Of a stretch of 64,000 nucleotides of DNA, positions 36,634 through 50,800 are shown piece by piece. The position numbers and the translations under genes are program-made. Numbering within the stretch: position 1 is the first letter of the stretch; every line of letters begins with the position of its first letter. The stretch is from Branchiostoma floridae (lineage: Eukaryota > Chordata > Leptocardii > Amphioxiformes > Branchiostomatidae), in assembly GCF_000003815.2 (NCBI RefSeq), contig NC_049991.1:11625802-11689801 (forward strand), given 5' to 3'. Below the pieces are notes generated by a model. The model was not told where the DNA came from. It searched no databases and saw only the letters and a program-made list of their open reading frames with translations.

Positions 36634-38768
36634 TATGCAAATTATATTCATATTTAGTGAATATAAAGTCAAGTAATATTAAGTAATGTTTCACATTCCA
36701 TAAATAATATACGTATATATAAAGTCCTATTATGGACGATAGAATTATAGATTTTCTTCATTAATCATGCAAATTAAATCCTTAATTGCATGTCATTGAG
36801 TACATCTCTGTCTAAACTACCTGCGCATCGAACATCATCATGGCAGTTTGTTTAAAAGGTTTGCTGACCATAGATATTCGGAAACACAAATAGACATACG
36901 CACAGACACACACAGTCATTATTCTTTCATTTATGTATGTATGTATTTAGCATTCCTTTATTCTCTGTATGATCAATAGAAATTTTGTGTTAATATGATT
37001 AGTTGACCCCTCACCTCCTCAATGTAAGCTCGACCTCCACGAAAAGCGGCCTTGAAGGCCGATGGAGTATCTATCGAGTTGAAATAAAGGCACAAACAAA
37101 CAAACACACACAAGAACACAGACACACCAAAAACAATACCTCCATTTTTAATTAAGGTAATAATGCCCACATAGTGCGAAGATCTCACTAGTGACCGAGC
37201 CCATCATTTCGGTACTACCCAAAATAAGATCAGGTAAAGTACGCGGGTACGTGACGAGAAGTTTAACGAAATCTTGAGGTTAGTAAACCATTGATACGGG
37301 TCAATAAGGACCATGAATATTTGAACTAACAAGCCAGCTCTACGGGGAAAGTCCAGGCCGTAATCTTTCCCGTTCAGACGGGCATTAGATATCAAACGGC
37401 GCCGCCTCGTACTTGATTGTGCTTTCCTCTGCCAAGTATTTCTACATGCATTAATGGGCTTATTGACCCGCGTGCCACTGATTCACATTTGATGACCTTT
37501 GGGCGAATTTGAACCCCTTTCATGACCTTTAGATCCATTAAACGCGTCTGGCTGTTGCTATCGACACCCTGATATCTTTCCCAACACCCAATTAAGTCCA
37601 TGTAATGATAAACAATCAGTCAGTGCCATTCATTAATTCACAACATTGAACATTATGTCATTTAATCAACAGCTACATGTTTGCATTGGACGTAGATTAC
37701 CTCAACATACTATTATTAATTTGTTTAATACTGTTTTGCAGTTATGGTCGTTACTTTTGCACGACACTTCAAATCTATGAGGCACGTTTATTTGTTACAC
37801 CGTGTTCAGCAAAGGGTCGTGACCTCACTACGACCTAAACATTAAATGTGACAGCTGCTCTCGACGCATTCGAAGGATTCAAATCTTTTCACGCTGTTTG
37901 TCTTGTTGTCTTTTCTTCATACACTTACACTTTGCATGATATTATGAAGTCAATTGCAAAGATTATTATACACAGAAGGTCGCAGCAAGATCGCCGTCTA
38001 GTGAAAAGCATTATTAGGCTAACTTTGAATCATTGCACGCAGTGAAAGTTTGGTATGCTTCGATCGTTACATACTACACTTTCTTTTTCTTTGAAAGGAA
38101 GCTTTTATCACCAGGGTAAGGCAAGTTGCCAGCTTCTTCCCAAGTCATCTAACTTCTCCAGTCCAGTACAATACTTCTATCAGCGACGTCTTTACAAGGT
38201 GAAGGTTGGTCAATGGAAGGCTTTATCTCTCTAATGTAACTTGGTAAGGTTCTCTCGAATTAGTAACCTCTTGAGTAGACGCACGATTAGTTTTGCTCTA
38301 CCTGGCGCCGTGTACAATTTCATTACACCTTTCAGATAACCTTTTGAGATGGAGGCTAATTCATTTTCTAAGTGAGCAATTTACTAGTATAACAGCAATC
38401 AATAGTCATACAGAGCTCTATTGTGACGTATCGTCCTTTCTTTGCGCATTAGAGTTTTCCCGTTTAAGAAAACAATTCATAACACGTGACCGGTGTGGGT
38501 CGTGAGCGACAGTTTATCAACTGACACGTTACATTCAGTGTGCACACCAGAAATCGTCGTCATAATTCTGAGAGTTCGCCAATCATGATTGCCGCGGTTA
38601 AGGGGAACAGGCCAGTAGTGGCACATCACCAGATCCATGCGCCAACCGGCAACCTAGCCACCCTCACCAATACGACACTGGGGTAAGAGTGCGGCCAGGT
38701 AGATGTGGCGTTAATACCAATGTGGAAGTCTGTCTGAAGGACGTTCGAGGGCAGTGGCGAGGTTAGGG

Positions 38769-38838
38769 ATGGAGCTATCATGGATTGTTGCTGTTCTCTT
38801 CACTTACACATGCGCCATTGGAAGCGCAGCTGGAATAG
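38769..38838 (+). CDS. Gene B exon 1: start codon and signal peptide
   Basis: ATG with G at -3 and G at +4, then a hydrophobic core (WIVAVLFTYTCAIGSAA), ending ATA G before the donor GTACGT. Intron phase 1. An upstream in-frame GTG at 38754 is not needed. The 70-nt exon is assigned to this gene because its phase fits exon 2 (G plus AC gives Asp24) and no other signal-peptide exon on this strand lies nearer. The join to exon 2 across 3.36 kb is inferred, not read directly. Confidence 0.75.
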
Positions 38839-41800
38839 GTACGTGGTTTAATGGATTTACCAATCATAACATCGTGTTAGCTATTGTAGGGAAGACCATT
38901 GAGTTTAAACGCAAAGACAAACGGTCAAATGCGTTTCTGCAACTCCACTGATCCGAAGTTCATTACGCCCTTTTGGGATATCTATTTAGACTTATCCGCA
39001 CGCTAATACGTATCATGAATATACTTTATACTTGATAAGCAATTGCCCAAATGCTTTTGAAATGAGACGATCGAATTGAGGAGGCTGTATTGTTGTTCTG
39101 CCATTCAGGTTAATAGCTAAGGCTATCAAGTTCTATCTATGCGTTTTGAATAAAGATGTATGTTCATAGGCTTGCCTCGCACACTATCAGCCGCCGTGAG
39201 GACATGTATTTCCATATTCATTATTACCTCAGGGAAATGTTGTATCTTGACATAGACCAATCTTTCCTTATGCGCTGCCATAGCTCACTTTGCTTGGGAA
39301 ATGCACTACATAACGAAGGGGAAACTCGCATTGATCCAACTTATCTCCAAATCTGTATGTCTCCTCTACGTACTAACGATGTTTTGCTACCTTTTCAACA
39401 TTCGCAGTTTGTAGCATCCATATTTCCTTTTTATGTACAAATATTCTATAATCGAGCCATTCCTGGAACGGGTCTGACTTCATAAGAAAAAGCTTCCTCC
39501 TCAATATTTATAGCACTGTCCGATTTATCGTACCTTCATATCTTGCCCATATGAATCATATGTATCTTTCTCTTTTGATGCATCGTAAGTTAACCATTCT
39601 TCGTCACAAAGGGTTCTGATTTATTGTTAATAATAACTGTTATTCGTTTTCGTGGATCTAAAGACAGTTTTGGAAATATTTCTTTATCTCAACAATTTGT
39701 TACGCTTCTTGAATACTCTTCTAGTTTTCTATCCCTTCAGGGTTGCATAATGATCTATTATTCATGTTATAGCTTTAATCAAGGAGGTTGAAAGAGGGTA
39801 TATATATATAAACGGCTCTGGTATTTTTCCGCACTCATGAGTTTCTTCAGGCACAACTTATAGATTATATTCGGTGCTAGGATCTTTCTTCATGTGGAAC
39901 TTTATAAATAACATGGTATTAACATCGATCACTATTGAGTTGATCAGGACATCCGCAGCCAGCTGGTCTCGTATCGCATAGACATTGTTTAAAACAAGAT
40001 TTCTAGGCTAAGCCACTTTAATGACGTATCAGGGTGCTTTTCGGTGGTTAATGGCCATAATGCACCCCATTGACCTTCTGGAATGAAACATTTATCTTAG
40101 TGGTCTCAACAGGGATTACCCTAAAGAGCACCTTGTGGACGGGATAGATTGATCTTAATAGTGATTACCGTGCCTCTGTAAGTATTGCTGAGGACTTGAA
40201 GAAAGTTTACATTCCGGTAGAGTACAGTTCGTTAGTTGCTTGAAGAGACAAGATAGTGGGAACCCAAAATATGACTGCCTTTGAAAGATACGAGCAACAG
40301 CACAACGCAATCAACCAACAAGTAACGAATCCAACAGAATGACGTTCCTATGTTGAAGGTCTCTGAGAACTGGGATAATGGTCTGATGGACCTGGACACA
40401 TCTTATCCAATCTGGTATGATTTAATCAATTTTCATGTGTACTACAACCTCGGACAAGGATTTTGTCAACAACGCCAGTGCATATGCTAAGGAACACTGT
40501 TAATGTCATTCACATTGATTCAGGATCATAGCCCCTAGGCACCTGAGCTGATGTTGCCAAGTATTGACGCCCCTCCAATTATTCCCGGAGATAAGACAGC
40601 CATGCAGACACTTGCCAGATGAACCCCGCAGAGGTTCAATTGAGAATCTCAATTATTCAAATTTTTGAATCTCAATTATCCAAAACATTCGTTACATCAG
40701 ATGATAGATTGTTTTATCCTCCCATCTGAGTAAAGTGAGGAAAGTCGTGTAAAGTGCCTTTCCCAAGGGCACAAGATTGGTAACTCGGCAGCCCGATTCG
40801 TGGGATCCGTGGAGGTAGCTCGGATGGAACTGATTCTGACCTCCATATCGTTTCAAAAGAAGTCGTACTTAGGTGACCTGGTGGTCGCGACCACATTGAA
40901 GAAACAATGCCTCATTACAACATCCAATAATTATCTGCAACGGAACACATTCAATAATGTAATTATCGAGACGATGATAGAGTAGTCTCTGGGCGCAGCA
41001 CATCAAACCAAAGGTTGAAAGATATCCTCAATATTCAATACCACACAATCCCTATATTTCCATTCAGCAATTTCCATTTTGTCACCGGTAAAAGGGTAAA
41101 TTGAATAAGAATGAGTAAGAGTCCAATGATTTACATAATGATTTAGAGAGTCCAATGTTTTACAAGTAAGAGAATATATCATGGAGATAACACTGCAAAA
41201 AATTAGTCCTCAAATTTTTATCTAATTTTTTCAAAATCGATTTCAAATGCAAACTAAATGAATGTGCCGAATACATTTTGCAATCAGGTCTATCTGAGTT
41301 CCCTAAGTTTGTACTGCATGATGACTTGTTGGGTATATGTACGAGAGTTTGTTGCATCTCAGCTGGATGACGTGTGCTTTGGTGCAATATCCTGTAGCAG
41401 CAGACCCAATGAAGCCATGCAGTCATGCAGCAAATAAGATCGCACCGCAGCCAAAATATACACCTATAACAACCGATAACAGGTCAAATGCCAACACACT
41501 TGGTGTTATAGAAGAAAAGTCCAGGAACATAAACTGTGTCCTGGTCTTCTTTCAAACCATTGTGTACTACTAGAACTGCTTTCCCCACACTATCATAACC
41601 TCTGGTTCAATTTTGAGTCTATAAAGTTGCCTGCTGGTACTGACGCACATCGTTTCCAACTAGAACAGTAGGACGGTAAACCCTGGGATTTTTACACCGC
41701 CTTCTCTTGCACACTTAACTTCCTCTTTCAAAGGTGTGCTCCTTTTCAAAGAAAGTCCTTAACCTTCTCCCCATTGATTTACCAGAGGTGCAAGGTTAGG

Positions 41801-44800
41801 TAATGAATACTCGTATGGATGCCTCGGAGAAGAAAGGAAGAAAACCAATGCCAAGCTCCTACAGTGACGACAAATTCAATATTTACTGCAAGTGTATTGC
41901 AGTCAATGCCCCTGTACCCATGGCAGTGATGTATTAGATACCGCCCAACTCATGTACGTTTATACCGACTATTGATTGCAGCTAATTGATGGATGTTAGA
42001 CGAACACCAGCCACTGGAAAAGTGTTCCCAACGGATATGTTTAAACTGCGGATAAAGAGATTTTATATTAACATTGACACTCTTTTTTTTAAATCTTAAC
42101 GAAGGTGGAAATAACACGACGTGCAAGTGTACAGCAAAGTATATGAATGTGACAAAATGAGTGTATATGACATTTTTACATTGCTCCATTTCTAGACATC
42201 CAACGTAGTCTATACAACCATCTCTTCGACCGATACAACAAGGCCTTACGTCCTTCGAGTACTCCTAGCAACACGTTGATAGTGGAGATAGGAGTAGAAC
42301 TTACTCATCTCATTGACATGGTGAGTATAAGACATTATTCTCGATGCATATGGCAAAAGTCTGTTTCCTTACCCAGGAAGCTCCCAGTGAGAGTTGTTTT
42401 TAAAGTAACTACATTTTTAAAATGCCATCCTAAAACAGTTGATGGAGTTCGATTTTGTGGGAGCAGCTTACGAATCAGCTCATGAGAGTGTGAGTGATTG
42501 GTAAGGAATCCACCTCTTCCCCCTCTCTATGACTGTGTTTAGTCCTGTGAGAAGTTGGACGTCGTCCTTGAGCTTACTGGCAAACTTATGATCCCTTGTT
42601 GATGAATTATTGAAAAGCCTGGTCTTCATCATGATTACAGAGCTGTATGGATGAGCAGGGGCCTGGCTATTCTTAGCAGGGTGCTCATGCTTTCAATGTA
42701 GGGATCATTTAGATTTGATCCTCCGTCTCACAAGCATCTAATCAACTGACACTAGTTATCAGTTTTACAAGAATGTTTTGACAAAATACCCATGATTACA
42801 CAGTCACACCCTCTCTCATTGTGATCACATTTCGTTTGGCACCATAAACAAGGCACCTACCTTCCCGGTAGTTGTGAGCCTAATGAAACAAATAAAATTC
42901 TTACGAGACACATTTATCCAGCAAGGAATGACTGTAGCAATTATCTCTCTCTGGAGAGATAGTTCCTCAAAGATAAAAACGTATAGCCTCTTCTCTATTC
43001 ATGGCAATTTTTAGCCCTGTACCTTAACGGGCGCAAATGGAATTGCGTCCCCAGTGGTATAATGGGACAAGTAAAGCAATCATGGCTGTAGAGGAGAACA
43101 ACTGCGGTTTTCGTGCTCACGTATGGAACACATTACTAGTCATTAGTCGACTCTGATGGTGGTTGGTAAATCATTCCTGAATGGCGACACGACGTATTTT
43201 ACTTCAGCAAAGTCGTTATCAACACCGCCTAGGCCTTAACCGTAGTCATAAATTTTCAGCAACTTGCTTTGTATTGAGTACTTTACATCACAGTCTCGCT
43301 TTGTGTATTTGTTTCAATAATGCATTAGATGTTATCTGATTACTTGTTAATTAATGATGACATACCGACATAAAAGTGTCATTTCTCACAATACCAGCAC
43401 ACTGTGTTTTGTCTTGATTATGTCCAAATAGAATCAACCTTCATGATGATGGAAACCTTGTCATCCTGGATTATTAACTTTACTTGTGTCTGCGTTCCTG
43501 ATCGCTTTCGTTATGATTGAATATTGCATCACGTCTAATGATTGATATGAATGTTCGATACAGTGCGCGCATCATCTATCGTAATTCATGTTCCTTTTTC
43601 TAGAATGAGAAGCATCAAACTTTGACAGCAAACTTATGGCTGACAATGGTGAGTTGATTCTAAACTCCTCATAGTGTAAATGCAGATTGTGTAGATGCTT
43701 AAAAGTTATCAAGGCTATGTATACATGACAGGAGAAAATGTTGTACATGGCGGTATTCAGATTCTCTATGCATTCAAATGTCTTCTTGTGTTTGAAAAAA
43801 TTCAAATGTCTTCTTGTGTTTTGTCGTGTATGCATGTCTGTTTTAAGTCTTTTTTTACATCAAAAAGTAAATATAATTGTCATCAACAGAATCAGAAGAC
43901 TAGAGTGCTCCAATAGTAATCAATTGCTATGATAGATTATCATTTTTATACACACAGGCGTGAAAAAATTACTAGACTGCATTTGTAGCTTTCCAAATGA
44001 AAATTGAAGCGACATTCATGATTATCTATTGTCGTGGAGAAATACGGCCTGTGGAAAGCCTATTACCAACGAACAGCAACAAATGAAATGGTTTACAGCA
44101 GAGAAAATCTCATTGTCAAGCGAACGATCTAGCTGATAGATGGAATCGACGGGCGAGCTTCAGGATATAAAATCTGTAATTGGTTCGGTCGAAATGTCTA
44201 TTACATGTCCTTGAAGTTCCATTGGACATCTGAAGTACAACCATCACATCTTCAGCACCGAGGACATGACCTCCCAATTGTGGTGACATCAATGTAGCCC
44301 CTAGTGTCATCGTTGTTGTTGTTTCTTTGATCGTTTTATATCTCACATGCCGTCATGTCTCCTTTCTCATCACATGTGTCCAGTTATAACTTATCTGTCA
44401 TGTCACGTGACCTCTAATCTGTGCCATCCAAGCCTCTGACTTTCTACTGTACTTCCTGACAGGAAAACTTTAGAAGACACTGTAGCAACTTCAGTATCCA
44501 TCCCCTTTGTCATGTTCACTCTCATACACATGTTCACTTTGATACGCTTGAAATGAAAGCTGAGAAAGATATGCCATTTTAGCAAGATAAACTAGGCTGA
44601 GACATTGAAACGCTCAAAGATGTTCAGCTACCAAGGCTCTTGGGGCACACCCCTGTTTATTTCAGGTTTCATTATAATTCGATGCTGCACGGCCAGTGAC
44701 CATCTTTTCTAGCTGCAAATGAGGCAAAAGGATTTCAAGCACAAGACGGATTGAGTTTTTTTGTATCGCAACCGCTCTATTTTTGGTAAATTGGAGGGGA

Positions 44801-47800
44801 AAACTAGTATCTTTATGAAGAAAAACAATGCGCAAAATTGACCCTATTTGCGTACGATAAATCCGTTAAAAATTTTGAGCCAATTTACCATTTATCATTG
44901 CATTTCCGATTACAAAACGCCACAAACTTCATTTCTTGGCAAATGGGCGCATCGCATTCAGCGCAGAAGTATACCCAGAAGCAAGCTCCTAGTCCAAAAT
45001 TTTACCAAAAATACACAATTCCCTTTATCTTTCAGCCATATAAGCATGTTATTTTACAACAGATCATGACAAACGTGAACTCAAACCTAGACCCCTGAAC
45101 CCTTTTCCTTACTTATTTTTCGTTCACCCGCACGGCCTCACGTTTAAGAACTGGGGTGTACTGAGCAAGGCGTGTGCACCGTTTACTTGATCTAAATAAA
45201 CCATCATAGGCTTTCGTATAGCAAAAGAAGCATGAAAAACACATATACAACATCGTGTTAAATTTCAGGGTAAGCATGCAATGTGGATTCTATACCTCTA
45301 GCTAGCCTTCTTAGTTATCCCATGTGGATCAATAGGGACAAACGTTAATGATCCTACCATACTGATGTGCCATGTAGACTAATGAGCCGAGAGCCCTAAC
45401 CATTAACACATGACACCGATCACTCTTCATGTGCACCGAATGAGCTTATAACCATGATGCACTCAATCCAAAAGATCTTATTAGAGGACTTTATTATCGT
45501 GACCTACTTTTTGCAGCAACTGCCGTGTCTCAGATAATCACAGCATCCATCACCTAGGTACAGCTGGGTCACATGGACGGGCAGCCGACATGCTTACATC
45601 ACAATCATCCCTCATTCCTGACTCTGGAGCCGCCTTGTTTCCGTTTACTACATATCAGATCGAAAAGCTGTTCAAACAAAGTTAAGCTTCAATTTTAAGT
45701 TGCTGATCAACAGTCGTACACAAATAAAGAGAACGCCGCCCTGGTTGTATACTGTTTCGAGTTCTGGTTCCTTGAACATATGTATATGTATTTAGTTTTC
45801 CTTTCATTGTATATTATCATATTATCATATTGTTTTCCTTGTAATATTATTCCACTGTAGGGTTGGAACGACTCGTATCTCCGGTGGAACGACTCTGAGT
45901 GGAGAGGAATAACTGCGTTAACCGTCCCAGACAGTTACGTCTGGAAACCCGACATCGTTCTGTACGAAAAGTACGTATACATGCTTCCTAATGAAATACG
46001 AATTTGCTTTTTCTTAACCGATAAGAGCTTTGAAATACATATGGGCCATAAGCATTTTTAAAGTTCGTTTTGGTTAAGAAAAGCAAATTCATGGTCTAGC
46101 ACTCCGCACTAAAGCAGTAAGTATAGTGTATTTTCAAGAAAATTGCAGATAGGACTACATGAGTATCAAGGGTTAAATAGGAGCCTTTGGGGCACTCTTA
46201 TGCAGTATATTTTAATCCTATGGATAGATATGCCAGAAATCATATGGGGTGAATGAGATTTATAGATGAAACTAGAGAGTACTCAATTTTGAAACACATA
46301 TTTTCAGAAATCTCAGAATTGTATATTGGGGATTCCCTTAGATACGGTAGGAGCCACTAATATAATGCAACAGCTTCGAGCAACAGTTTTGCTACACGGA
46401 CCAACGGATGTAACAGGATCAGTCATGGTCGATGTAGGCAATAATATCCGGTATGCTGCACTGCGACATCCCCGTCTGCTCTGCTGCAGAGATTTGGATG
46501 GAATTGATTTTCCGAAAAGGATTCAGCTTGCACGCTCTGTAAATTCCGTTGACAGGGATTGTTGGCTTCAAAGTTAAGCCTAATTTGATGCTGGGTGCAT
46601 CGGGGTTTATTGAACTAAGCTTATTACTGGCCTCGCGCTAGTCGCAATTTTTGCAATGTTTGGATTATCAATTTTCAATCCCTGACAACTCAGGCCGCAC
46701 TCACAGCCTAAAGTTATTTCTCTTTTAATGCGTCTGGATTAAATTCCCAGCGGGAACAGCGACAGAATACAACATGGACTATTAGATATGGCACAGGACC
46801 ACCATTATTTAACATGGATGTCCTGCATGTATCTGGAAAATCATCTGAGGACTTCAGTTTGCCTTTAATATGTGTGTCAGAGAACCTTCTTTTAAGCTTG
46901 CACTGTCAGGCGCATTAATCACGATGTGAAGGTGAAGACACATCTAGCGAAATTTCTATTCAAAATGATACAAAAACCATTGACCAATTTTCAAAGCTTC
47001 TGTTTCTAATAAACATATTTCAGTCTTTTCAAGTGTATGCACCCTCCGACGATTAAAGGGGCATTCCACTCCAGACGGGGGTGGTGTTTTCCAACAGATA
47101 ATGTGCCAATTAATACATCATTAGCCGAATATTTTGGGTTTCACCTTGGGATGAATTGCGCGATGTGTGTCTTGTAAAACAATCTGACGCTCACTAAACC
47201 CATGCAGACCCTACCAATGCATTCCCTATACGCATAGACACTTTGTTTATAGTGCATATTTTCGGAATAAATGAGGATCGCTAAGTACAAAGAGAAGGCA
47301 AATTGCTCATAAGATAGCAAAGAACACATGACAAGACGAGATTTCTTAGCTATCCTGAAATTAGTTTTGTGACCTTACCTAAAAGTTTTGAATTGTATTG
47401 AGCCATAGGATTAATTCAATTAGAGGGTACTTGGGGAGTTTAGTAGGAGACTGAATGCTTTTGAGGCACGTGGAGCGACTGGGTACTTTATCGTATAATG
47501 TAAAGTAGTATGCATTTATTACTTCCTAAAATTGATATCAATAGGAAAATAACACTCCTGTGTGGAGTGGAATGCTCCTTTAAAGATACATCCCTGCATT
47601 AGTCAACAGGTCAAAATAATCTGTAAAACGTCGGTTAAACACCTACATCTCTAAGATTCATTCATACGTGACAATAAACTTCATTGCAGAGCCGTCCCCA
47701 ACATGGACATTAAGTTAGATGGATAGGAAAGTAAAAGTGCAGAGAGGATACGTTATTACGGTTATATTCCATCTAATTCTACAGGCTTTGAATCTTCGAT

Positions 47801-50800
47801 CTTCTTAACAGTTTTCCCATTACATCGCATTTACATGATATGTGAAAATGCGATGAAATACGTGAAAATTTTGTCCTTCGTTAAACATGCATATTTACGG
47901 TCTTGTTGGATGTTACTTATGAAAGGTTTAGATATATCTGCATAAAATAGACCAGATACGTCTGGTTGTGTTGAATAGCTGAGCTAACGATCTTCTGTAT
48001 TCAGCTCGTTTGCTAGTTTACTGAAGCATATATTCAATAATGATGGGCTAAGGCATAACCTTGCATGACTCCGGTTTCGACGGAAAACTTTCAGTCAAAC
48101 CCATACTAGCCTTTTACACTTAGTTTAGATGTTGAATAGATGCTTTTATTACATCGAAGAGTTTTCCAGATACACCAACCTTGCAATTGTATAGCAGTCC
48201 ATGGTGCCAAATGGAGTCAAATGCCTTTGAAATGTCTACAAAACGGGCGTCGAAAAGCTGTTTTCACTCAGTATGTTTAAAAATCAATCTTTTTACTACA
48301 AATATATTGTCTGAATTTAAACTGTTTTTTTTTTTCAAAATCCTGTCTGGTGTTGGAGAGAAAGTTTGATAGCCTTTTGTTTTACACAGAGGTAAATGAT
48401 TTTCCAAGACAGCTTGAGACGGAAATGTCTCGATAGTTGTTTCGATCATCTTTTCTTCCCACTTTCAAAAGCACTTATCTAACAGAGAAATCGATACAAC
48501 AGCGAATAATCCCTCACGACCACCCTGGCTACGCTTCCCTGGCTGGCTTTACTGCTGATGAGAAGTGTGCCCATATGCCCATAAACGTGACAATGGGGCT
48601 CTTTTCCGCCTCATATGTTGTTGAGCACAAAGGACATGCAGGAAACCAATACCGTGCTGTATTGGAGACTGCCGCGATATAATGGCCTCGGGACAAAGGA
48701 TATGGGTCGTTGCCAATAAAAATGTCGGTGAAAATTCACTGGGAGATTTTTTTCTGTCCCGATCATGAACATTAATGCCTCGAGAGACGCCTAAGCTCAC
48801 TCCAAATTAACCCTGTAATCTAGTTGCGTCTTTGCCAAGTTTGTTAGCATATATACAATGCAAACTCACAGCTATCAGGGACATTCTGAATAATGTGCAT
48901 TAGAATGCTATTCTTCAACAGTTAAGTCATTCTTGTTTTGTACTAGTTCTACATTCAAGCCACGCGCATACAAGGGACATTTTTTAACTGCATTTGACTC
49001 ATGACTTTTTTCTCATCATTTGCTATATGGATAAGGTCATACCAGCTCCGCACAAGTAGCCTTTGCTTTGCTTCCTTCACTGATTACGCTACTTCCCTCT
49101 AGATGCGTTACAATGATCGAGATAAGTGTCGCTTTTTACCATCATGTTGTCCCAGAAATTTCGGTTATAAATTGCTGCCTACCCAATATTAGAACTGTGA
49201 AACAAATGGGCCATTTCACGCAGTTCAATGTCCCGTGTAACAAGGTTATATTGTAATATGAGAAGAGGCCATCTGAAGAGCAGATGGGTACAAGTACCTA
49301 TATATGCATAGCGTGTCAAACCCAATGCCTGAAACCATCCATCTACAGCGGATATCTCACCGGACCGTGCCATTTTGCGGAAAGCATTTCCAAATTGGCG
49401 CTGTTTGTCGCTTGAATTACGAACTTTTGGAAACGCTTCGAAATTGCAGTTTGCAAAAATGACACAAAGCAGCGCAATTTATGTATTCTATACTATCTTC
49501 TTATCTGCGTTGTGCTAGATATCGTAACATCCTTTTATGCATCATTTTTCATCGGTTTTTGATACAGTGGCAACGCTGTCGTTTCCAATAACACGCTTAT
49601 CTGGGCTTCATACGCAGATGTTTTCACGTCAGTGTATTCTCAAGGCCCATGGGCGCAAATTTGCTAGCCTCTACCAGGCTCCGTGGATCGGTAGAGTCAT
49701 TATCCTCACCACGTGGTGAGGAAACGTACTCTTCTGGCCGGCTAACTCCCTTAGCGTACTATAGACTCTATTTGTCCAATTTCTACAATTAGACCACCGA
49801 TCCACGAAGCCTGGTAGAGGCTACAAATTTGCCCAAAATGTAACGAAATTTGCCCGTACAATTTAGCGCAGTCCTGCTAAATGCATAAGGTCTGGCATCA
49901 TGTCTCTAATCCTAACAGACGACATTACATGTTTGTCTGTGAGTGTTTTACTTCCTGTTCCACAGTGTAGACCAGCATTTCAAAGGATGGTCCAAGTCAG
50001 AGACGTATGTGAAGCTCCACCACAGCGGTTACGTGTTGTGGGAGATTCCAACCGTTACTCTGTCGTCATGCCAGGTAAAGGCACTGAACAGTCATCTGAG
50101 TTTATGCCGCATAAATCTTTACAAAACATTTCAAGGTGGTATAGGGTCTCCGAACTCTTGTTGTTCTCAAAAATCTATTATTTCAAAGTTATTATCCTGG
50201 GGCAAGATGCTGTATGTGCCGTAAAATCTAACTTGGGTTTCTGCCAACTTGGTTACGGTGCAGTTACATTTGTCGTTGGCCGTCGTACAATTTTGATGTC
50301 GTGGAAATGTGACAGAATAAATAAAGCATTTTGGTAAGAAGACTGCTTTCCCAAGAATGCTCTCAATATTCAATCACAGGACACTTAGATTTCATAAGAT
50401 ATCAGTGACTGTATGAGAAGACTTAACCTCTTCTTGACCCCATTACAGGTGAATGTATCGTCCTTCCCGTTCGACCGTCAGAAATGTCCACTCAAGTTTG
50501 GACCCTGGATCCACAGCAGCTACGAGGTGGAGATGAGAAGCATGGCAGAGAAAGGCAGTCTGAAAACCTTCATGATCAACGCGGAGTGGCATGTCCTCTC
50601 CTTCGCCGCACACACGCACATCAGGTCTTACGGGGAGGCATTCGACATCGGCACTCCTTATTCTGACGTTACATTTGTCCTAGAATTTCAGAGAAAATCC
50701 ACCTTTTACGTCTTTAATTTGTTGCTGCCTTGTTTGCTTTTGACATTTCTCATGTCGACCATGTTTTGCCTCCCCATGGAGACGGGAGAAAAACTGTCTT

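Larger units (their letters stand above)
13023..38768. other. Spacer between the divergent genes A and B
   Basis: About 25.7 kb between two start codons pointing outward. It holds the repeats listed separately (14801, 18279, 19351, 24028, 25855, 28545, 30669, 32285, 34202, 35529). No TATA-type promoter could be picked with confidence. A cysteine-rich relic lies at 20414-20505. LINE-tail-like text (AATAAGGATCATTGTCATTG) is at 34630. Stretches 15370-18270, 21540-24020, 26000-28540, 31000-32280, 32550-34190 and 36650-38760 show nothing else. Confidence 0.5.

Noticed and set aside
38754-38768. In-frame GTG upstream of the gene B ATG as a start codon
   Set aside because: Nuclear genes rarely start at GTG. 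The ATG at 38769 has an acceptable context and gives a compact signal peptide.
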